Positions 8,987 to 17,862 of a DNA stretch of 64,000 nucleotides are shown here, one piece after another. The notes under the pieces are model-generated. The model was given only the letters and a program-made list of their open reading frames with translations. It was not told the origin of the DNA and did no database searches. The DNA is from Candidatus Poribacteria bacterium. Lineage in GTDB: Bacteria; Poribacteria; WGA-4E; WGA-3G. The position numbers and the translations under genes are program-made. The stretch lies in contig PYJC01000065.1 of the NCBI GenBank assembly GCA_003635255.1, forward strand, positions 1 through 64,000, written 5' to 3'. Every line of letters begins with the position of its first letter. Positions within the stretch are counted from its first letter, which is position 1.

Positions 8987-9118
8987 GGTCGTTGGTTATA
9001 AGTTATCAGTTAAGAGATTTCCTGTAACAGTTCATCCTTCCCTGGAATATTCAAAGTTTGGGAAAATTGTTACAAAAGAGCCTCTTTAACCGACAACTGA
9101 CAACTGATAACTGATAAC
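8987..9118. repeat. Imperfect inverted repeat of the AACTGATAACTGA family
   Basis: The left arm (GGTTATAAGTTATCAGTTAA) and a right arm rich in CAACTGATAACTGATAACTA are inverted relatives. Related arms occur near 960, 3810, 16053-16240, 17097-17157, 26609-26748, 32096-32140 and 32660-32760, so this is a dispersed intergenic family. It lies between the lipoprotein gene and the first permease gene. Confidence 0.6.
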
Positions 9119-9139
9119 TAATAAAAAGGAGATACACCC

Positions 9140-10126
9140 ATAATTACCTATATCATTCGCCGATGTTTCATCGCTGTTCCGACACTTCTGGCGATTTCTA
9201 TTATCTCTTTTATTATCATCCAACTGCCGCAAGGCGATTACCTCGACCGCGAAATCCAACGGTTAGAGGAGGAGTTCGGCGATAGCAGTTCGCTTGCCCA
9301 AGTCGAAGAATTGCGCGAACGCTACGGATTGAATGATCCCTTATGGAAACGTTACTTCATCTGGATAAGTGGTTTTGTTCGCGGTAACTTCGGCGAGTCT
9401 TTTGAGTATAAGCGCGAAGTTGATGAACTGATATGGGATCGGATCGCCTTTACGCTTATTATCTCTGTCGGGTCGCTCATCTTCACCTATATTGTCGCTA
9501 TTCCTCTCGGGATTTATTCCGCTACGCATCAATATAAATGGTCGGATCATTTCCTCACCTTCCTCAGTTTTGTCGGCATGTCAATACCGGCGTTTCTCTT
9601 AGCACTCTCATTGATGGTATTTGCTTTTGACATCTTTGGTGTTCCCTTATTTGGGCTATTCTCGGCTTACTATGAAGGCGCACCGTGGACATGGGGCAAA
9701 CTCGGTGATCTGTTCAAACATCTCTGGATTCCAGTAATTGTCGTCGGTATTAACGGGACCGCGAGTTTGATGCGTATCATGCGCGGTAACCTGCTTGATG
9801 TGTTAGGGCAGCCGTTCGTTCAGACTGCACGGGCAAAGGGGCTTAAAGAAATCGTTGTCGTCGGGAAACATGCCGTGCGGATTGCGATTAATCCACTCAT
9901 CAGTATTTTAGGGATGAGTCTGCCCGGTATCCTCTCCGGTTCAGCGATCGTCTCAATTGTCTTGGGGTTGCCGACAGTCGGACCAATTCTCTTACGCAGC
10001 CTCCTGAACGAAGACATTTACCTCGCTGGCACACTGATTATGATGCTGAGCCTCCTTTTGGTTATCGGTAATTTGCTTGCAGATATTGCATTGGCATGGG
10101 TAGATCCAAGGATTCGCTATGAATAA
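9140..10126 (+). CDS. Peptide ABC transporter permease (DppB-like), apparent ATA start
   Basis: The track begins at 9311, but the same frame is open upstream and encodes the missing first transmembrane helix: ITYIIRRCFIAVPTLLAISII. The normal start in this family reads MITYIIRR; here the codon at the Met position is ATA (9140-9142), with AGGAG eight bases upstream. The full product is about 328 aa with the usual six membrane helices and the EAA loop (ARAKGLKEIVVVGKHAVRIAINP) that contacts the ATPases. Either ATA or the next codon ATT serves as start, or the start has been lost by a point mutation or sequencing error. Its partner is the permease at 10269. Confidence 0.82.
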   Translation: MITYIIRRCFIAVPTLLAISIISFIIIQLPQGDYLDREIQRLEEEFGDSSSLAQVEELRERYGLNDPLWKRYFIWISGFVRGNFGESFEYKREVDELIWDRIAFTLIISVGSLIFTYIVAIPLGIYSATHQYKWSDHFLTFLSFVGMSIPAFLLALSLMVFAFDIFGVPLFGLFSAYYEGAPWTWGKLGDLFKHLWIPVIVVGINGTASLMRIMRGNLLDVLGQPFVQTARAKGLKEIVVVGKHAVRIAINPLISILGMSLPGILSGSAIVSIVLGLPTVGPILLRSLLNEDIYLAGTLIMMLSLLLVIGNLLADIALAWVDPRIRYE

Positions 10127-10268
10127 TTTTTTATTTTTTATATTACCTTGCGGTTGAATGAAGTGGATTTGGCACTTAGCGTGGTATTGTGTAATCCGCT
10201 CTCCACTCCATTACGAGCTACGTTTTTGGTTCTTTTCATTGGGGTAGAAACCTAATAGTTAAAAAAAT

Positions 10269-11363
10269 ATGGAAGTTACAATCGAGACAGCAGAAGAGAT
10301 TGAGAATACAGGCGACCCTTGGACAGATGGCGGGCAACTGAGTTACCGTCAACTGATATGGCGGCGGTTCCGCAAGAACCGAATGGGGGTCATTGCGGGT
10401 GCCCTTTTGCTGCTTTTTTATATCCTCGCCATCGGTGCAGACTTCTTCGCGCCCTATCACTACAACGAAATTAACATGCGACTGCGGCACGTCCCCCCGC
10501 AACGCCTCCATTTCTCAGTCGAAAATGGATTCTATGTTCACGGATTAAAATCTGTCCGCAACCCAGAGAGCCTTGAGTTGGAGTTCACCAAAGACTTAGT
10601 GCAGCGACATCCCGTTGAGTTTTTCTTCAAGGATGCGGCGGGTAGGAGACATCTCTTCAGTTCCGCCGGTCCCATGTTCCTATTAGGCACTGATCGGATG
10701 GGACGCGATCTACTTTCACGAATCATGTACGGGGCACGCGTCTCGATGACACTCGGTTTGGTCGGTGTCTTTTTGAGCATCGTGCTCGGCTCTATTCTCG
10801 GCACCATATCTGGATATTGGGGCGGATGGGTAGACAACCTGATCCAACGTATCATTGAGGTCCTTTCAGCATTCCCTGACATCCCACTCTGGATGGCACT
10901 CGGTGCCGCACTTCCGCCGGGTTGGTCGAGCATCCAAATCTACTTTGGCATCACCATTATTTTGTCGATTATCCGTTGGGGTGGTTTGGCACGACAGGTG
11001 CGTGGAAAGGTCTTGGCGTATCGAGAAAGCGATTTCGTTATGGCAGCACGTGCCGCAGGCGCAGGACATTGGCATATCATCACAAAGCACTTGCTACCCG
11101 GATGTTATAGCCATATCATCGTTATCGCAACACTCGCGATTCCCGGTATGATTTTGGGGGAGACAGCACTGAGTTTCTTAGGCTTGGGGATCCGGCCGCC
11201 GATGACGAGTTGGGGTGTGCTATTAGAAGAGGCACAGCGCGTCACCGTTCTGCTCCACTACCCCTGGCTCATTTTCCCAGCCGTGCCGGTACTCGTCGTT
11301 GTCATCGCCTTTAACTTCTTAGGAGATGCCCTCCGCGATGCCGCAGATCCATATTCAGATTAA
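10269..11363 (+). CDS. Peptide ABC transporter permease (DppC-like)
   Basis: The protein has 364 aa. An N-terminal OppC-type helix (RKNRMGVIAGALLLLFYILAI) is followed by an extended extracytoplasmic loop of about 110 residues and then five more helices. The EAA loop is MAARAAGAGHWHIITKHLLPG and the conserved ETALSFLGLGI follows. It forms the channel with the permease at 9140. The 142-bp gap before it contains no ORF. It is the last gene of the importer operon. Confidence 0.92.
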   Translation: MEVTIETAEEIENTGDPWTDGGQLSYRQLIWRRFRKNRMGVIAGALLLLFYILAIGADFFAPYHYNEINMRLRHVPPQRLHFSVENGFYVHGLKSVRNPESLELEFTKDLVQRHPVEFFFKDAAGRRHLFSSAGPMFLLGTDRMGRDLLSRIMYGARVSMTLGLVGVFLSIVLGSILGTISGYWGGWVDNLIQRIIEVLSAFPDIPLWMALGAALPPGWSSIQIYFGITIILSIIRWGGLARQVRGKVLAYRESDFVMAARAAGAGHWHIITKHLLPGCYSHIIVIATLAIPGMILGETALSFLGLGIRPPMTSWGVLLEEAQRVTVLLHYPWLIFPAVPVLVVVIAFNFLGDALRDAADPYSD

Positions 11364-11540
11364 TTAATTGCTCATGGACTGCTGCGTCCGTTTGCTTCGC
11401 ATTGTTCCGCAAGCTTCTATAGGCTTGCGCAGAATGCAGGTTTCCTGATAAGTCTCGACTGGTTTACCTACTTGGACCCCGTATGGGATCCATCTGTTTG
11501 AGATAGCCTCAAAACCCGTAGCCCGTAATGTAATGGAGGG

Positions 11541-11606
11541 CGGATATACGCAAAGGCACTTCATTTATCCAACTAACCTGACCGAACCGCAAGGAAAAAT
11601 TAAAAA
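11541..11606 (+). promoter_or_regulatory. 66-nt conserved leader upstream of the SDR gene
   Basis: This stretch aligns without gaps to 28176-28241, which precedes a different gene. Both start CGGATATACG, share CGAACCGCAAGGAAA as the ribosome-binding region, and end immediately at the ATG; about 70 % of positions agree. The preceding part of this 243-bp gap shows no gene. Confidence 0.55.
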
Positions 11607-12434
11607 ATGCCAACAAAAACAGACCTTGGATTTTTTGCAACAGACGTTTCGTTCACAGACAAATCCGCAATCGTAACTGGCTCCAGCCGCGGCATCGGGC
11701 GCGCAATCGCCATTGAATTGGCGCGCCAAGGTGCTGACGTGCTTATCAATTACAACCAAAACCGAGATGCCGCCAAAGCCGTGCAGCAAGAAGTAGAAGC
11801 ACTCGGCAGAAAAGCCGTTATCATTCAAGCCGACATCAGCGACCTTGATTCACACGAGAGACTGCTTGACACCGCACACGATGCCTTCGGGAAAGTGGAC
11901 ATCCTCATCAACAACGCTGGTATCACGCGTATTGCTGATATTCTTGAGGAGACACCCGAACAGTTCGACCTGATTGTCAACACCAACCTCAAGGCGACTC
12001 ACTTCCTTACACAACGCGTCGCAAACTACATGGTCGCAAACGAGGTCCGAGGATGCATCATCTATACACTCTCGATTTCCGATACGGTGGCATCTGACAA
12101 CCGGACAGCCTACTGTATCTCAAAAGCGGGATTGGAGATGAGCATGCGCGCCTTCGCCGGACGTTTAGCACAGTACGGCATTAAAGTCAACGGCATCGCT
12201 GCAGGTGTGATTAATACAGATCTCTCGCGTGTCCGTATTCCAGACTATGAAGAAGCAGCAGAGAAAGGTTACATCTTTATGGTTCGCGCGGGCGCCCCTG
12301 AAGATGTCGCACATGCCACCATTTCTGCGATGAAGCTTTACGATACAGGGGTCGTTATTCCCGCTGCCGGTGGCGTGATGACGCCACTGTTGAATCTCAG
12401 ATCTATGGCGGAGTTAAATATGAATAAATCTTAG
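11607..12434 (+). CDS. SDR-family oxidoreductase (FabG-like)
   Basis: The protein has 275 aa. TGSSRGIGRAI is the NAD(P)-binding glycine motif, NNAG the structural motif, and YCISK the catalytic Tyr-x-x-x-Lys with an upstream Ser. The size and the GGVMTP C-terminal region match classical SDRs of the 3-oxoacyl-ACP reductase or glucose dehydrogenase type. The substrate is not determinable. About 15 extra N-terminal residues precede the first beta strand. Translation uses AAGGAAA within the conserved leader. It stands alone, after the transporter operon. Confidence 0.88.
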   Translation: MPTKTDLGFFATDVSFTDKSAIVTGSSRGIGRAIAIELARQGADVLINYNQNRDAAKAVQQEVEALGRKAVIIQADISDLDSHERLLDTAHDAFGKVDILINNAGITRIADILEETPEQFDLIVNTNLKATHFLTQRVANYMVANEVRGCIIYTLSISDTVASDNRTAYCISKAGLEMSMRAFAGRLAQYGIKVNGIAAGVINTDLSRVRIPDYEEAAEKGYIFMVRAGAPEDVAHATISAMKLYDTGVVIPAAGGVMTPLLNLRSMAELNMNKS

Positions 12435-12551
12435 AGGGGTTGTTAGAACGTCCGTTATTCTGTCTTTAAATTCCAGGGATTTTTGTGGTACAATGGTTAG
12501 TAGGAGCGTTGAGAGTATAGAAGCAGAAAAATATTTTTTAAGGAGATAACT

Positions 12552-12917
12552 ATGTCAGAAAATATTAGAATCTCCATGTTTGAAGTTGTGGGCAGCCCTT
12601 TTTGCGTTGCTTCCGATGATGGGGAGAAGGTTCATAAGCACCTTGACGCTGCGCTGAGGGCGAATCAAGCGGTTGTCCTATCGTTTCATAATGTTACGGC
12701 ACTAACAACACCTTTCCTCACCGCCGCGATCGGGGAATTATATGGAACGTTCAGCGAAGAAAAAATTCGGTCTCTATTGAAAGTGGAAGATATAGCACCA
12801 GACGACCTTGCCTTTCTCGAACGCGTCGTTCGCAATGTCAAATTATATTTTAAAGACCCCCAAAGATTCAATCAAATATTTCAAGAGGTCTTAGGGGATG
12901 ACGACGATGAGGTATAA
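12552..12917 (+). CDS. STAS-like (DUF4325-type) protein
   Basis: The protein has 121 aa. The pattern FHNVTALTTPFLTAAIGELYG matches the DUF4325 STAS-like fold (beta strand, then a helix with the S/T-P-F-L turn), which often occurs beside ATPase or effector genes. AAGGAG lies eight bases before the ATG. The acidic tail (GDDDDEV) overlaps the start of the PIN-domain gene by 20 bp. That coupling suggests the two proteins act together, perhaps as an antitoxin or regulator with its RNase; this is inference. Confidence 0.7.
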   Translation: MSENIRISMFEVVGSPFCVASDDGEKVHKHLDAALRANQAVVLSFHNVTALTTPFLTAAIGELYGTFSEEKIRSLLKVEDIAPDDLAFLERVVRNVKLYFKDPQRFNQIFQEVLGDDDDEV

Positions 12918-13440
12918 AACAGGCGAGATCCGTCACTATAACTTCACCGCACAAGACAAACTGTTTTTGGATGCTAATATCTGGTTATATCTATATGGTC
13001 CGCCGAAACCGAGATCTTATTGGAGGCCTATCTACACAAGCGTCTTTAGCCGTATGGTGAGAGCAAAAAGCCGAATTTATATTGATGTGCTTGTTGTTTC
13101 AGAATTTATCAATGCTTATGCCAGAATGCAACAGAAAATTGTTGCCCCGCATATTAACACCTTTAAAAATTTTCGCAGCAGTCCATATTTTAAACCAGTT
13201 GCCGAAGATATTGCCGAAGATGTTGAGTCAGTTCTGAGCCATTGTTCAAAGACAGAAAGCGGCTTCACAGCGTTGCCAATGGATGACCTAATCGCTGATT
13301 ATATCAGTGGTAATTTCGACTTCAACGATCAGGTCATAACTGAGATATGTAAAAACAACGGATTCACCTTAATAACAAACGACAGCGATTTCAAAACTCA
13401 GGATATCCCTATCCTTACTGCGAATTCTAATCTGCTTTAG
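12898..13440 (+). CDS. PIN-domain putative ribonuclease
   Basis: The protein has 180 aa. The acidic PIN residues are seen in FLDANIWLY, VVSEFIN, FDFNDQVI and TNDSDF, which fits a Mg-dependent single-strand RNase as in VapC toxins; it is slightly longer than VapC (about 130-150 aa). The start is ATG 12898 or ATG 12907, with AGGGG just upstream inside the preceding gene. The overlap with the STAS-like gene replaces the usual VapB antitoxin arrangement. Confidence 0.75.
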   Translation: MTTMRYKTGEIRHYNFTAQDKLFLDANIWLYLYGPPKPRSYWRPIYTSVFSRMVRAKSRIYIDVLVVSEFINAYARMQQKIVAPHINTFKNFRSSPYFKPVAEDIAEDVESVLSHCSKTESGFTALPMDDLIADYISGNFDFNDQVITEICKNNGFTLITNDSDFKTQDIPILTANSNLL

Positions 13441-13520
13441 TTGGATACAGAATAACAAAGGACAATCTCAATTGTTCCGCCAACTGTAACGCAATTTCCC
13501 TTAACATCACATCAAACCCA

Positions 13521-14441
13521 TTACATAATCCCAATATCCCGTAATATTGACTTTTTGATTTTGCAGACCATCGTATACGCTGGATCGAAGACGTTACCCA
13601 TGTCATACTCTACAGTTTGCCCTAACAAGATGTGTGCCGCAGATTTCTCCAAACCGAGTTCACCCAACCACCGAAGAAGTTCGGTCGTTGCGTGTTGCAC
13701 TGCCTGATCTAACGGACGTGCGTTGCCCGCTGTTAGGATATAATCACTATTTTCGGCACGGGGCCAGTTGATGCTCTTGCCTTTCAGCACTTCAACCGTA
13801 AATTGCACATCGAAAGAGATTTCGATACCGGTCCCAACAATCTCACCGTCGCCTTGCACAGCGTGTCCATCACCGAGATAAAACAGCGCACCGGGAACAA
13901 AGACAGGAAAGTAGACGGTGACACCCTCTTTAAAACCGCGATAGTCCATATTACCGCCATGTGTAGAAGAAGTCGCTGTCGAGATTGCCTGTCCGCGCGG
14001 TGGTGCAACACCGAAACACCCGACCATCGGCTCAAGTGGCAACGTGAGTTTACCCAACTGCGTCTCTGGTGTCACCAACGTCGCCGTCCACTGCTCCACA
14101 TCCACATGCCACTCTGCGAGACCACCTTCCGGCATCTCAGACGCTACATAGTGCGGATCCAGCACGTTCGGCGCAACGACCATAGCTGTCCGCCCAATAG
14201 AACGATTCGGAAGGATCCGGTCAAAATGAACGGATAGCGTATCCCCTGGTTCCGCCGATTCAATATAAAAAGGACCCGTCTGTGGGTTGCCTCTTTCGGT
14301 TACTTGCGTATCGTTGGCATCGTAGCCTGCATTATCCACAGTGGTTGTAAAAACGGTATCGCCGCTCTCAATGTGTAGCACCGGTTCATGCGTGCCAATT
14401 GCTGTGTAATAGACCGTCGGTTCAAAGTGATGTGTCGCCAT
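13521..14441 (-). CDS. Acetamidase/formamidase family protein
   Basis: The protein has 306 aa, the usual length for FmdA_AmdA proteins. Recognisable features are GDTVFTTTVDNAG near the N-terminus, PQTGPFYIESAEPGDTL, MVGCFGVAPPRGQ and STHGGNMDYRGFKEG, followed by GDGHAVQGDGEIVGTGIE. The family hydrolyses short amides to ammonia and the acid. GAGAGGAAC precedes the ATG. It is monocistronic, convergent with the PIN gene and divergent from the protease gene. Confidence 0.9.
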   Translation of the reverse strand: MATHHFEPTVYYTAIGTHEPVLHIESGDTVFTTTVDNAGYDANDTQVTERGNPQTGPFYIESAEPGDTLSVHFDRILPNRSIGRTAMVVAPNVLDPHYVASEMPEGGLAEWHVDVEQWTATLVTPETQLGKLTLPLEPMVGCFGVAPPRGQAISTATSSTHGGNMDYRGFKEGVTVYFPVFVPGALFYLGDGHAVQGDGEIVGTGIEISFDVQFTVEVLKGKSINWPRAENSDYILTAGNARPLDQAVQHATTELLRWLGELGLEKSAAHILLGQTVEYDMGNVFDPAYTMVCKIKKSILRDIGIM

Positions 14442-14556
14442 TTCTGAAGTTCCTCTCTTGCTTTTTAAGGTGACTGGGGCAGTTTTGTGAACAATATATC
14501 ACGTTTGGAAGGTCGCGTCAAGATATAGGCATTTGGTTTTAGGATCCAAAAAACAT

Positions 14557-14585
14557 TTGACATGCCTAAACCGCTGTGTTAAACT
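14557..14585 (+). promoter_or_regulatory. sigma70-type promoter of the HtrA-like gene
   Basis: TTGACA (14557-14562), a 17-bp spacer and TAAACT (14580-14585) lie 40 bp upstream of the ATG at 14625. Confidence 0.7.
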
Positions 14586-14624
14586 CTTAAAAAATTTAAA
14601 AAATCCAAACGAAAAGGGTCCATC

Positions 14625-16052
14625 ATGAAACAAATCTTTGAACGCACAAATAGTGTGGTTTTGGCAGTTTTTGCCATTTTTATCTTTCTCGCGAACGCCA
14701 ATGCCCAACACGACTGGACAGAACAGGTTGCCGCCTATAAACCGATGGTGGTGAATGTCGAAACCTCCTCAGAGGTTGTCTTTGAAACGGAAGTGAAAGG
14801 CACAAATTTTGCCACCGGTTTTGTTGTTGATGCAGAACGTGGTATTATCGCTACAAACCGCCATGTCACCGGCAGCAGCCCCTCCTACGTCAAAATCAAC
14901 TTTCATGACGGTAGTTTTACGGAAGCACGGATTCTTTACTACGATCCAACACACGATTTCGGGTTTTACCAGATTGATCCTGCTGAAGTCGATTTTGAAC
15001 TCCAAGCCGTTGAACTCGGCGAATGGGAGGCACTCGCGCTTGGGGATGAACTCCTGCTCATCGGGAATAACGAGAAAGAGGAATATACGATCAAATTTGG
15101 AAGGATTACGAACCTGAATGTTAACAAGGGGGATCGGCATTCGAGTTACATCCACACCACGTTTGACCGGACAGGCGGCTCCAGCGGAAGTCCCGTCTGG
15201 AATACCGCAGGACAAGTGATCGCGATTCACGCACGCGGCACAGATACTTCCAGTTTTGAACTGCCAATTGATTATCTCTACGATGCACTTGAATTGATTC
15301 GGAACAGTGTCCCCATCCAACGCGGAGAGATCGGTGTGGACCTCGAACTCGTCTCTATCGGTGAAGCCATCAAACACTTCAACTTCCCCGCTGAGTTGCG
15401 AAAAGAGATCGGTCCTTCGAAAGCCGGGACACCAAAGGTCATCCAAATCGAATCCATTGTACCCAGAACTACCGGTGAAGCCGACCTTCGCGCATCCGAT
15501 ATTATCTATCGCATCAATAACGAGATCATCAAAGATGACCTCTATACCTTCGATGCTGTCCTGAATCAGAACGTTGGGAAAAGCGTCAATTTGGACATCT
15601 ATCGGAACGGAGAAAATCTAAGTATTGATATCCCTGTGGAAGACTTGGAGGCAAAGAAGGTGACTCGCTTCGTCAGATTTGGTGGGGCAATTTTACACGA
15701 TATTACACCACAACTCCGCCGTATCCTCTTCCTTGAAGCCGACGGGGTCTATTTACCCCACGCAGAGAGGGGGAGTAGTTTCTCGCGGGTCGGGGTCCAA
15801 GAACGGAACGGCAACTCTAAAATTGTAATCCTCGATATAAACGGAAAACAGATCCGCAATCTCGATGATTTCATTGAGGCGTGCAAATCAATTACAGATG
15901 GGCAGCACACCTACGTTGTTGTCCGAGATTTCAATCTGTTCGACAGTTCACCAACACCGAAGAGTTTAACGGTCAACCTCAAATTTGGTCCACTACAACA
16001 GTTTGAATGGAATCAAGCGGAATTGGACTGGAAAGAGGTAGGTGGTGAATAG
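14625..16052 (+). CDS. HtrA/DegP-like serine protease with PDZ domains
   Basis: The protein has 475 aa. A signal peptide ends at ANAQ (about residue 28). The trypsin-like triad is His80 (ATNRHV), Asp111 (THDFGF) and Ser187 (GGSSGSP). Two PDZ-like domains follow, with peptide-binding features around LRASDIIYRIN (about 288) and ILDINGKQIRNLDDF (about 402). Such enzymes degrade or refold misfolded periplasmic proteins. It is monocistronic, with its own promoter, and a MITE-like repeat lies downstream. Confidence 0.88.
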   Translation: MKQIFERTNSVVLAVFAIFIFLANANAQHDWTEQVAAYKPMVVNVETSSEVVFETEVKGTNFATGFVVDAERGIIATNRHVTGSSPSYVKINFHDGSFTEARILYYDPTHDFGFYQIDPAEVDFELQAVELGEWEALALGDELLLIGNNEKEEYTIKFGRITNLNVNKGDRHSSYIHTTFDRTGGSSGSPVWNTAGQVIAIHARGTDTSSFELPIDYLYDALELIRNSVPIQRGEIGVDLELVSIGEAIKHFNFPAELRKEIGPSKAGTPKVIQIESIVPRTTGEADLRASDIIYRINNEIIKDDLYTFDAVLNQNVGKSVNLDIYRNGENLSIDIPVEDLEAKKVTRFVRFGGAILHDITPQLRRILFLEADGVYLPHAERGSSFSRVGVQERNGNSKIVILDINGKQIRNLDDFIEACKSITDGQHTYVVVRDFNLFDSSPTPKSLTVNLKFGPLQQFEWNQAELDWKEVGGE

Positions 16053-16102
16053 CAGTCAGCAATCATCAGTCGGTTATTAGTTAACAGAGACGTTTGTTAA
16101 AT

Positions 16103-16190
16103 AGGACTTACGCAGCCCCCTTGCAGGCGGGGTTTAAAACCCCGCCTGCAGTGTGGAATACGTAACTATCATAGAAAATGCGTAAGTCCT
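16103..16190. repeat. 88-bp MITE-like palindrome with AGGACTTACGCA ends
   Basis: Perfect 12-bp terminal inverted repeats (AGGACTTACGCA / TGCGTAAGTCCT) enclose a perfect central palindrome with 14-bp arms, 16122-16150 (TGCAGGCGGGGTTT and its complement). No ORF is present. It sits inside an AACTGATAACTGA-type inverted repeat (about 16053-16245) and so appears to be a nested insertion. Confidence 0.75.
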
Positions 16191-16245
16191 GTTAAATCCA
16201 AATCTCTTTTAACTGATAACTGATAACCGATAACTGACGACTATT

Positions 16246-17052
16246 CTACTGAAAACTGAGGGCTAACGCAATGAAGTCGGATGCGGAAGGTTTCTCAAAA
16301 ATGTGGGCGTAGTTGATCTGTATGCTTTTCCAAGCAAACCCTATCCCGGCTGTAAATGCCCCGTTTGAAAAGCCGAATCGGATAGGGGCAATAGGGAAGC
16401 GATCCCACTCAGCACCGATGTACAACTCTGGGATTTTACCTTCGGTAGAGAGGGCGACATCCGCTGAAAATTGATACCCAGCGTAGCGATAGGCAGCACC
16501 GAGCGTGAGCCATTGAAGACCGTAACCGTCAAGATTCTGCGCGAGGCACCCGAATTTGAGATTCGGACGCGGTTTAAAAAGCAAACCGATGTCGTAGTTG
16601 GTCTGATACCCGAAAAATTGATAGACATCCGAGGGGTGTCTTCGCTTAAACTTAAGACTTAATCCCGCTGCGAGATACGGACCGAATTGGCGGGCGATGC
16701 CGTAGTAGTTGAAATCGGGAACACCACTGTCAACACCGATAGCGATTTTGTTGCCCCAGAAGAGGCTGTAACCGCGGTAACTATAGCCGACACCTTTCGG
16801 GTCGAACCGATAATCGTCTCGGTTGTAGAACTTATTGACACCGAAAAGCTTCACACCTTGCCACTGGATGAGTCCGGCAGGATTCCAGAAACCGGCAGCA
16901 GCATCATCAGCGACAGCGGTGAAGGCATTGCCTATCCCTAACGCACGCGCACCGACATAGAGCGGTCGCGCCGATTCAAATGGGAATTCTGTCTGCGCGT
17001 ATACGGGTGTTATCAGCCACAGAAGACATAGGACAATGTAGGTAATTTTCAT
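16246..17052 (-). CDS. PorV/PorQ-like outer-membrane beta-barrel protein
   Basis: The protein has 268 aa from the chosen start at 17052, where MKITYIVLCLLWLITPVYAQ is a good signal peptide; the track adds 12 residues. The segment ARALGIGNAFTAVADDAAAGFWNPAGL is diagnostic of the PorV/Q and UPF0164 barrels. The rest alternates aromatic and glycine residues in beta strands and ends in an aromatic-rich strand with terminal FQ. The role is probably outer-membrane transport or secretion; it cannot be specified. No strong Shine-Dalgarno site is visible. It converges with the protease gene. Confidence 0.75.
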   Translation of the reverse strand: MKITYIVLCLLWLITPVYAQTEFPFESARPLYVGARALGIGNAFTAVADDAAAGFWNPAGLIQWQGVKLFGVNKFYNRDDYRFDPKGVGYSYRGYSLFWGNKIAIGVDSGVPDFNYYGIARQFGPYLAAGLSLKFKRRHPSDVYQFFGYQTNYDIGLLFKPRPNLKFGCLAQNLDGYGLQWLTLGAAYRYAGYQFSADVALSTEGKIPELYIGAEWDRFPIAPIRFGFSNGAFTAGIGFAWKSIQINYAHIFEKPSASDFIALALSFQ

Positions 17053-17160
17053 TACGGGTAATTTAGCATGAAATACCCAATATAGCAAGGGAATGGTTGT
17101 CAGTAATCAGTTTGCCTCACAATGAGAGAAAATCGTACTGATAACTGACAACTAATAAAC

Positions 17161-17862
17161 ATGCAAAACACGCCATCTGGCACGCTTTACCTCGTTAGTA
17201 CACCGATCGGGAATTTAGAGGACATCACCCTGCGCGCACTCCGTACCCTTAAAGCAGTAGACCTCATCGCCGCTGAAGATACACGTCAGACACGCCGCCT
17301 GCTAACGCACTACAATATTCAGACACCCCTAACAAGCTACTTTGAAGGAAACCAGCAAGTGAAGACGGACAAACTCATTGAACGCATGAAAACAGGTGAA
17401 ACAATTGCGCTCGTTTCAGATGCTGGCACGCCTATTATTTCAGACCCGGGGTATCCACTGCTGCGTGGATGCATCGACGCGGAGATCCCTATCGTTCCAA
17501 TTCCCGGAGCATCAGCAGTTATCACAGCGGCATCTGTCTCAGGATTACCCCTGCATAATTTTATTTTTGAAGGGTTCCTCTCTCCAAAATCCGGAAAAAG
17601 AAAGCGTCAATTAAGTGTACTCACTGACGAAGAGAGAACGTTAATCTTTTTTGAATCCCCGCACAGGCTCAACCGTTTCCTTGAAAATGTCCTTGAAGTG
17701 ATGGGTGAACGCGACATCGTCGTTACGCGTGAGTTGACAAAAAAATTTGAAGAGATATTCCGGGGGAATGTCACTGAAGCACTGGAGAGATTCCAGAATG
17801 CTGAGCCACGCGGGGAATTTACGATCCTTATTGCTGGAAGAAGGAGAAAAGATGACAGTTGA
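17161..17862 (+). CDS. rsmI: 16S rRNA (cytidine-1402-2'-O)-methyltransferase
   Basis: The protein has 233 aa. STPIGNLEDITLRAL, AAEDTRQTRRLL, VSDAGTPIISDPGYPL and PIPGASAV are hallmark RsmI motifs. RsmI 2'-O-methylates C1402 in the decoding centre of 16S rRNA using SAM. It is shorter than the usual roughly 280 aa because it lacks the C-terminal helical extension. It overlaps the next gene by 11 bp, a coupling of unrelated functions. The preceding gap contains an AACTGATAACTGA-type repeat. Confidence 0.93.
   Translation: MQNTPSGTLYLVSTPIGNLEDITLRALRTLKAVDLIAAEDTRQTRRLLTHYNIQTPLTSYFEGNQQVKTDKLIERMKTGETIALVSDAGTPIISDPGYPLLRGCIDAEIPIVPIPGASAVITAASVSGLPLHNFIFEGFLSPKSGKRKRQLSVLTDEERTLIFFESPHRLNRFLENVLEVMGERDIVVTRELTKKFEEIFRGNVTEALERFQNAEPRGEFTILIAGRRRKDDS

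Noticed and set aside
14769-15446. 225-aa minus-strand ORF
   Set aside because: Antisense shadow of the HtrA-like protease gene.
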